Assembly: GCF_013155465.1 (NCBI RefSeq)
Contig: NZ_JABJVX010000004.1
Location: 62,001-126,000, forward strand
Direction of reading: 5' to 3'
Length of the DNA stretch: 64,000 nucleotides
Source of the DNA: Alterinioella nitratireducens
GTDB taxonomy: Bacteria > Pseudomonadota > Alphaproteobacteria > Rhodobacterales > Rhodobacteraceae
Below the pieces are notes generated by a model that saw only the letters and a program-made list of their open reading frames with translations, had not been told where the DNA came from and ran no database searches. Shown in pieces: positions 58,817-64,000 of this stretch. The translations under genes were made by a program, and so were the position numbers. The first letter of the stretch is position 1, and the number at the start of each line of letters is the position of its first letter.

Positions 58817-61644
58817 GCGCCCGCCCGTTCCGCGACGCGGGCGATGGCGGCGCGCAGCTTCTTCTCCAGCGCCTCCTGCTTGAGCTTGTTGTGCAGCTTC
58901 AACCCGAACATGTCCTTGACGTAGAAACTGTCGATCACCTGTTCGCCGAAGGTCGCGACGACGGCGCTGGCGATGTAGATATTGCTGTCGGCCAGCGTCT
59001 TGGTCAGGTCATAGAGCAGGCCGGGCCGGTCGCGGGTATCGACCTCGATGATCGTGTAGATCTCGGATCCGTCATTGTCGAAGGTGATCGTGGTCGGCAC
59101 GTTGAAGCGGCGTTCACGCTTCTTGATCTTGTCGCGCTGGTCCATCGCGGTCGAGGTCACGACCTCGCCCTTCAGCGTCTTCTCCATCATCGTGCGCAGG
59201 CGGGGCAGGCGGCGTTCCTCGTAGGGGTGGCCCTCGTGGTCCTGCACCCAGAAGACGGCGGTGGCATAACCGTCCTTGGTGGTGAAGGTGCGCGCATCGA
59301 CGACATTGGCCCCCACCAGGCTGAGCGCGCCCGCCATGCGGCTGAAGATGCCGGGATGATCGGCCAGCGCGAATGAGACGCGGGTGGCGTCGCGATCCTC
59401 GTCCAGGCCGGTTTCGATGCGGATCTCGTGCTCGGTTATATCGCGCAGCATCTCGGCGAAGATGACATGCGCATCGGTGTGCAGGCCCTGCCAATAGGGC
59501 GCGTAATGGCGCCCCGTCTCGGCAGTCAGCGCCTTGCGGTCCCAGCCTTTCAGCCGCGCGCGCAGGGCCTTCTTGGCCTCGGTCTTGCGCTTGTCGCGGT
59601 TCAGGTCCTCCAGCCCCGTCTCCAGCGCCTCGCGCGTGGTGTGGTAGAGTTGGCGCAGAAGCGTCGCCTTCCAGTTGTTCCACACTTTCGGCCCGACGCC
59701 GCGAATGTCGCAGACCGTCAGCACCGTCAGCAGGTCCAGCCGCGCGATGGTCTTCACCGCCTTGGCGAAATCGCGCACCGTTCGCGGGTCGGAAATGTCG
59801 CGCTTCTGCGCCATGTCCGACATCAGCAGGTGATGGCGCACCAGCCAGGCGACGGTTTCGGTATCCTCGGGTTTCAGACCCAGGCGCGGGCACATCAGCC
59901 GCGCGATCCGGGCCCCCAGGACAGAGTGATCCTCGGATCGGCCCTTGCCCAGGTCATGGATCAGGCAGGCCAGGTAGATGACCTTGCGGTTGACGCCCGC
60001 CTTGAGGATGGCGGAGGCCACCGGCAATTCCTCCTCGACCTCGCCGCGTTCGATCTGTGCCAGGTGCGAGATCACCTGGATCGTGTGCTCGTCGACCGTG
60101 TAGCTGTGATACATGTTGAACTGCATCATCGCCACGACCGGCGCGAATTCCGGCAGGAAGGCGGCAAGCACGCCAAGCTCGTTCATCCGGCGCAGCGCGC
60201 GTTCGGGATTGCCGTGTTTCAGCAGCAGGTCCATGAAGATGCGGGTGGCGACCTTGTCGCGGCGCATCTCGTCGTCAATGAGGTGCAGGTTGGCCACCAC
60301 CAGCCGCATCGCATCGGGATGGATCAGGTAGCGGGTGCGCAGCGCCTCCTCGAAGAGGCGCAGAAGGTTCAGCTTGTCGGACAGGAACTCTGCGTCATCG
60401 ACGATGGCCAGCCGCCCCTGGATCACGGTGAAATTCGGTTTCAGCTTGCGCCGCCGCGCCCGCGCCCCGCGCAGAAGGCCGATCAGCATCGGCTCCTTCT
60501 TCAGATGCGCCGCCTCCATCGCGGTCAGGAAGATGCGGGTCAGCTCGCCTACGCGGGTGGCGTGGCGGAAATAGTCCTGCATGAAATGCTCGACCGCCCG
60601 CCGCCCCCCGTGATCGACATAGCCGATGCGCTCGGCCACCTCGACCTGCAGATCGAAAGTCAGCTGGTTCTGCGCCCGGCCCGTGATCAGGTGCAGATGA
60701 CAGCGCACCGCCCAGAGGAACCGCTCGGCGGCATTGAAGGCGCGGTATTCGTCCAGCGAAAAGACGCCGAGATCGACCAGTTCGCGCGCGCGCTGCACGT
60801 CATGCTCGTATTTCGCGATCCAGTAGAGCGCCTGCAGGTCGCGCAGGCCGCCCTTGCCCTCCTTCACGTTCGGCTCGACCACGTAGCGCTGGCCGCCCTG
60901 TTTCTCATGCCGTTCGGCGCGTTCCTCCAGCTTGGCCTCGATGAACTCGCTGACGGTGCCGGCAAAGACCTTGTCATGCAGGGTGCGGGTCAGATCCTCG
61001 GCCAGCCCCGCATCGCCCGCGACATAACGCATCTCAAGCAGTGAGGTGCGGATGGTGAAATCCTGGCGGGCCAGCCGGACGCAATCGGGGATCGAGCGGC
61101 TGGCGTGACCCACCTTAAGGCGCAGATCCCACAAGATGTAGAGGCAGCTTTCGATCACGCTCTCGGCCCATCCGGTCATCTTCCAGGGCAGCACGAAGAG
61201 CAGGTCGAGGTCGGAATAGGGCGCCATCTCGGCGCGTCCCGAGCCGCCAACCGCCATCAGCGCCAGGCGTTCGGCCTCGGTCGGGTTGGGGCAGGGGTGC
61301 AGATAGGTGGTGGCCACGCGCAGCGTCTCGCGCACCATCCCGTCGGCCAGAAGGGCATAGGCCCGCAACACCCGGCGCGCGGCCAGCGGCTTTTGTGCGA
61401 AGGCCGCGGCGATGGCGGCGCGCGATCTGTCCTGAACCTCGTTCAGCACCGCGACCGTTGCGGCGCGGATGTCAGCGGCATCGCTCAGACCGGCCAGGTC
61501 GGCATCCAGCCGGTCAGCGACGGCGCTTGCGTCAAATATCTCGGACCCCGGAAGAATAAGCTCTCCGGGGTCCGATGAAATGGCGGGAAGGCGGGGGTTC
61601 CGGTCAGAAGCCGGGACCGCCAAGGCGTCCTGGAGCGGGGTCAA
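58813..61644 (-). CDS. glnD: Bifunctional [protein-PII] uridylyltransferase/uridylyl-removing enzyme
   Basis: The 943-residue nitrogen sensor has an N-terminal nucleotidyltransferase with GGSGRAEMAPYSDLDLLF (GS...DxD), then a central HD domain with LACLIHDLGKGRSEDHS. Two C-terminal ACT domains follow (SFALADHPGIFSRMAGAL and IIEVDTRDRPGLLYDLTKTL). It modifies PII according to glutamine. The annotated start is a TTG overlapping the lipoprotein gene by 41 nt. No in-frame ATG lies nearby, so the exact N-terminus is uncertain. A strong hairpin lies inside the first 35 codons. Confidence 0.96.
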   Translation of the reverse strand: MTPLQDALAVPASDRNPRLPAISSDPGELILPGSEIFDASAVADRLDADLAGLSDAADIRAATVAVLNEVQDRSRAAIAAAFAQKPLAARRVLRAYALLADGMVRETLRVATTYLHPCPNPTEAERLALMAVGGSGRAEMAPYSDLDLLFVLPWKMTGWAESVIESCLYILWDLRLKVGHASRSIPDCVRLARQDFTIRTSLLEMRYVAGDAGLAEDLTRTLHDKVFAGTVSEFIEAKLEERAERHEKQGGQRYVVEPNVKEGKGGLRDLQALYWIAKYEHDVQRARELVDLGVFSLDEYRAFNAAERFLWAVRCHLHLITGRAQNQLTFDLQVEVAERIGYVDHGGRRAVEHFMQDYFRHATRVGELTRIFLTAMEAAHLKKEPMLIGLLRGARARRRKLKPNFTVIQGRLAIVDDAEFLSDKLNLLRLFEEALRTRYLIHPDAMRLVVANLHLIDDEMRRDKVATRIFMDLLLKHGNPERALRRMNELGVLAAFLPEFAPVVAMMQFNMYHSYTVDEHTIQVISHLAQIERGEVEEELPVASAILKAGVNRKVIYLACLIHDLGKGRSEDHSVLGARIARLMCPRLGLKPEDTETVAWLVRHHLLMSDMAQKRDISDPRTVRDFAKAVKTIARLDLLTVLTVCDIRGVGPKVWNNWKATLLRQLYHTTREALETGLEDLNRDKRKTEAKKALRARLKGWDRKALTAETGRHYAPYWQGLHTDAHVIFAEMLRDITEHEIRIETGLDEDRDATRVSFALADHPGIFSRMAGALSLVGANVVDARTFTTKDGYATAVFWVQDHEGHPYEERRLPRLRTMMEKTLKGEVVTSTAMDQRDKIKKRERRFNVPTTITFDNDGSEIYTIIEVDTRDRPGLLYDLTKTLADSNIYIASAVVATFGEQVIDSFYVKDMFGLKLHNKLKQEALEKKLRAAIARVAERAGA
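61542..61574 (-). promoter_or_regulatory. Strong hairpin at the lipoprotein end / glnD 5' coding region
   Basis: The arms CGGACCCCGGA and TCCGGGGTCCG (11 bp, perfect) surround an 11-nt AT-rich loop. It starts 30 bp after the stop of the LpoA-like gene, where a terminator would be expected, yet lies inside the annotated glnD coding sequence. No T run follows. It may attenuate read-through into glnD. Confidence 0.55.
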
Positions 61645-62776
61645 TGATCGCCACCTGTTGATCTTGGATTTCAGCGATGGCCAGCGCGCGCTGCACGGTG
61701 CCGGTGCTGCGCAGACGGAACGCGCCCCCGGCCCCGTTGAAGCCGGTCGCGCCCGCCAGATTGGTCACCCCGAGGGCACCGGTCGTTGCCGCCGTTTCGC
61801 CGACCGCGCGCATCGCGTCATAGCCGATCCCGGCCAGCACATGCGGCGCGTCGCCATAGGCGGCGGTGTAGCGCGCGTTGAAGGCGGCGGCGGCGTTCGG
61901 GTCGGGCAGCGCGAACCAGCCGCCCTGCAGCCCCGACAGCTCCAGCGTCTGCGAGGGCACATCCCACCGGGTCAGGCCCATCACCCGCACCGCCTCGGTG
62001 TCCAGCCCGTTCTCCGGCAGAAGCTGCGCGAAGAGGGGCAGGGCGGCGGAGGCGTCCGAGGTGATCACCAGCGCATTGGCATCCGCCGACCGGATCTGGC
62101 CCATCACGTCGGGAATGGCGTTGATCACGCCGGTTTGCGAGAACTCGTAGCTGGTCACGCCCGCGACCGTGCCGCCGGCGCGGGAAACGGCGCTCTGCAC
62201 CGCGTCGCGCGCGACCTCGCCGGCCAGGTTCTGCGCGTGCAGGATCATCACCCGGTTGCGCCCCTGCGTGACCGCGTAGCCCGCCAGCCGCTCGGCGGTG
62301 TTCTCGTAGGTGTTGCCGAGGACAAAGACATTGCCGCCCGCGATTTCGGTGTTGTTGGAGAAGCTCAGCACCGCGATATTGCTGCTGGCGACGGCCACGC
62401 CAACGGCGGCGGCGGCATCCGAGCGCAGCGGCCCGATGATGACCTGCGCGCCGTCCTGCACCGCCTGGCGCGCCACCGACGCGGCCTGTGCGGCATTGCC
62501 CGCCGTGTTGTAGACGGTCAGCTCGACCTCGACGCCGTTCAATTCCGAGGCCGCCAGCCGTGCCGCGTTTTCCAGCGACCGCGCGACCAGCTCGTCGCCT
62601 GCATTGGCCGAGCCATAGGGCAGCAGCATGGCGACCGACACAGGCGTGCCGCTGCGCAGTTGCGGGCCCGCGCCGCCGATCGGCAAGGCCACGTCGCAGG
62701 CGGCCAGCACGAAGGCGAGGAAGGTCAGGATCAGATAGCGTGGCGTCCGGCGAAGCAGGCTGATAGCAATGGTCAT
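61604..62776 (-). CDS. LpoA-like penicillin-binding protein activator / periplasmic-binding lipoprotein
   Basis: The 390-residue protein has a lipoprotein signal (YLILTFLAFVLAACDVALP, lipobox LAAC). It is followed by a type I periplasmic-binding fold: VSVAMLLPYGSANAGDELVA, VIIGPLRSDAAAAVGVAV, VFVLGNTYENTAERLAGYA and VLAGIGYDAMRAVGETAA. This corresponds to the C-terminal domain of LpoA-type outer-membrane activators of penicillin-binding proteins; the N-terminal TPR part of LpoA is absent. Divergent rsmI and yraN genes agree with the usual lpoA neighbourhood. Confidence 0.88.
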   Translation of the reverse strand: MTIAISLLRRTPRYLILTFLAFVLAACDVALPIGGAGPQLRSGTPVSVAMLLPYGSANAGDELVARSLENAARLAASELNGVEVELTVYNTAGNAAQAASVARQAVQDGAQVIIGPLRSDAAAAVGVAVASSNIAVLSFSNNTEIAGGNVFVLGNTYENTAERLAGYAVTQGRNRVMILHAQNLAGEVARDAVQSAVSRAGGTVAGVTSYEFSQTGVINAIPDVMGQIRSADANALVITSDASAALPLFAQLLPENGLDTEAVRVMGLTRWDVPSQTLELSGLQGGWFALPDPNAAAAFNARYTAAYGDAPHVLAGIGYDAMRAVGETAATTGALGVTNLAGATGFNGAGGAFRLRSTGTVQRALAIAEIQDQQVAIIDPAPGRLGGPGF

Positions 62777-62866
62777 GAAAGCCGTCTCCCGATGCGGCGA
62801 GGGGGATGTTTTGCCCGGACCCTACACGGGTTCATTGCCACAAGTAAACGACAGGAAACGCCCGCG

Positions 62867-63760
62867 ATGAGTGATCAGCCAGCCACCGCCAAAAAGGGGC
62901 TCGCGCACGACCTTGCACCGGGCCTCTACCTTGTGGCGACCCCGATCGGGGCGGCGCGCGACATCACGCTGCGCGCGCTCGATGTCCTGGCCGGGGCCGA
63001 TGCGATCGCGGCCGAGGATACCCGCACCGCCCGCAAGCTGATGGAGATCCACGGGGTCGCCGTCGCCGGGCGGCCTCTTCTGGCCTATCACGATCACAGC
63101 AAGGACAGCGCCCGTACCCGCGTGCTGCGCCTGATCGAGGAGGGCAAATCCGTGGCCTATGTCTCCGAGGCCGGCACGCCGCTGGTCGCCGATCCCGGCT
63201 ACCAACTGGCCCGCGCCGCGATTGCGGAGGGCTTGCCGGTGACCACCGCGCCGGGGGCCTCGGCGGCCATCGCCGCGCTGTGCCTCTCGGGCCTGCCAAG
63301 CGACCGTTTCCTCTTCGCGGGTTTCGCGCCGCAGTCCAGGGCCGCGCTGAAGACCTGGGTCGCGGAACTGGCCCCGATCCGCGCCACGCTGATCCTCTAC
63401 GAATCGCCGCGCCGGATTCACAAATTGTTAGATGTTTTGGCGGATGGTCTGGGGGGCGACCGGCGGGTCGCGATCTGCCGGGAACTGACGAAACATTTCG
63501 AAGAGGTGCTGCGCGGCAGTATTGATGACCTGCGTGACCGAATCGCGGATCGAGCGCTCAAGGGCGAAATCGTCGTCGTAATCGACAAGGGCGACGCGGT
63601 GGAAACAGACGCGGAAACACTTGACGATGCGTTGCGTCAGGCCCTTGTCGGCCAGTCGGTCAAGGATGCGGCGGCGATGGTGGCGGCGGCGACCGGGTTG
63701 CCGAAGCGGCAGGTATACCAGGCGGCATTGCAACTGTCGCGGCAGGAGGATGAGACATGA
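62867..63760 (+). CDS. rsmI: 16S rRNA (cytidine1402-2'-O)-methyltransferase
   Basis: The 297-residue protein contains PGLYLVATPIGAARDITLRAL (N-terminal tetrapyrrole-methylase fold), IAAEDTRTARKLM, AYVSEAGTPLVADPGYQL and TAPGASAAIAALCLSGLP. FLFAGFAPQSRAALKTW and VVIDKGD near the end are also typical of RsmI. The start at 62867 has AGGAAA upstream; the long frame from 61469 is a shadow of the divergent genes. It overlaps yraN by ATGA. Confidence 0.97.
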   Translation: MSDQPATAKKGLAHDLAPGLYLVATPIGAARDITLRALDVLAGADAIAAEDTRTARKLMEIHGVAVAGRPLLAYHDHSKDSARTRVLRLIEEGKSVAYVSEAGTPLVADPGYQLARAAIAEGLPVTTAPGASAAIAALCLSGLPSDRFLFAGFAPQSRAALKTWVAELAPIRATLILYESPRRIHKLLDVLADGLGGDRRVAICRELTKHFEEVLRGSIDDLRDRIADRALKGEIVVVIDKGDAVETDAETLDDALRQALVGQSVKDAAAMVAAATGLPKRQVYQAALQLSRQEDET

Positions 63761-64000
63761 GCGGCAAGGTTTCCTATCTCGCGGGGTTGTCGGCGGAAGA
63801 CCAGGTTGCACGCGACTACGCCCGCTCGGGCCATGTGATTCTCTCCCGCCGCTGGCGGGGCGCGGGCGGTGAGATCGACCTTGTCGTCGAACGCGATGGC
63901 GTTGTCATCTTCATCGAGGTCAAGAAAAGCCGCGATCACGCGCGTGCCGCGGAACGCCTGTCGCAACGCCAGTTGCGCCGCATCTTCCTCAGCGCCGAGG
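63757..64000 (+). CDS. YraN (UPF0102) family protein, truncated by window end
   Basis: The first 81 residues are visible: MSGKVSYLAGLSAEDQVARD, then ILSRRWRGAGGEIDLVVERDGVVIFIEVKKS, with the nuclease-like pattern GEIDLV...FIEVK of the UPF0102 family (quoted in part: GGEIDLVVERDGVVIFIEVK). It is predicted to be an endonuclease-fold protein of unknown role. It is coupled to rsmI (ATGA) and lacks its 3' end here. Confidence 0.92.
   Translation, partial: MSGKVSYLAGLSAEDQVARDYARSGHVILSRRWRGAGGEIDLVVERDGVVIFIEVKKSRDHARAAERLSQRQLRRIFLSAE

Noticed and set aside
61469-62866. N-terminal extension of rsmI to a 763-residue protein
   Set aside because: The added part is antisense to glnD and the LpoA-like gene; family-length RsmI starts at 62867 with a ribosome site.

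Overview
The window looks like chromosome of an alphaproteobacterium of the Rhodobacteraceae (Roseobacter/Rhodobacter group). The basis is high GC, strong GC3 bias that opens long antisense ORFs, lineage-typical families (FYDLN/TIGR02300 acidic protein, TIGR02186, HvrA-like H-NS protein), and a co-located mdh-sucCDAB-lpd, malyl-CoA/mesaconyl-CoA and sdh block. From memory, Rhodobacter sphaeroides has the same arrangement. No phage, plasmid, insertion sequence, rRNA or CRISPR array is visible.

Layout. 1-4.6 kb: a ThDP-dependent guanidino-oxoacid decarboxylase-like enzyme beside a DUF1989 protein, tRNA-Ala(GGC), the FYDLN protein, a zinc metallopeptidase and a GntR/FCD regulator. 4.6-19.2 kb (minus strand): the TCA block mdh, sucC, sucD, sucA, sucB, lpd, interrupted by small secreted proteins, a sulfotransferase, two tandem glycosyltransferases and a MAPEG protein. 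20-28 kb (plus strand): a malyl-CoA thioesterase/lyase paralogue, nnrU, mesaconyl-CoA hydratase, then sdhC-D-A, two lipoproteins, a second sulfotransferase and sdhB. 28-34.3 kb: an Asp-box protein, a flavoprotein, a second DUF1989 protein behind a G-quadruplex-prone leader, an ornithine/lysine decarboxylase with a structured leader, and DeoD. 34.4-40.5 kb: an H-NS-like protein and the ethylmalonyl-CoA pathway genes ecm and ccr around an acyltransferase. 40.7-50.8 kb: a helicase, an SDR enzyme, TIGR02186 plus a TSUP exporter, and a BMP-type nucleoside ABC transporter operon ending in a purine nucleoside phosphorylase with a C-terminal frameshift. 50.8-64 kb: rimI, tsaB, a NifU-domain protein, a universal stress protein, an EEP nuclease, ilvE with a 51-residue upstream gene, trpS, a rhomboid-like protein lacking catalytic residues, murJ, glnD, an LpoA-like lipoprotein, rsmI and a truncated YraN.

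Metabolically, ccr, ecm, mesaconyl-CoA hydratase and malyl-CoA enzymes of the ethylmalonyl-CoA route feed glyoxylate and succinyl-CoA/malate into the TCA enzymes encoded beside them. The most notable regulatory signal is the perfect palindrome TGTGATCACA. It occurs as 31-bp pairs with identical 21-bp spacing upstream of sucC and sdhC, as a single copy upstream of lpd, and as a one-mismatch copy immediately before the GntR/FCD gene. This suggests an autoregulated central-metabolism regulon.
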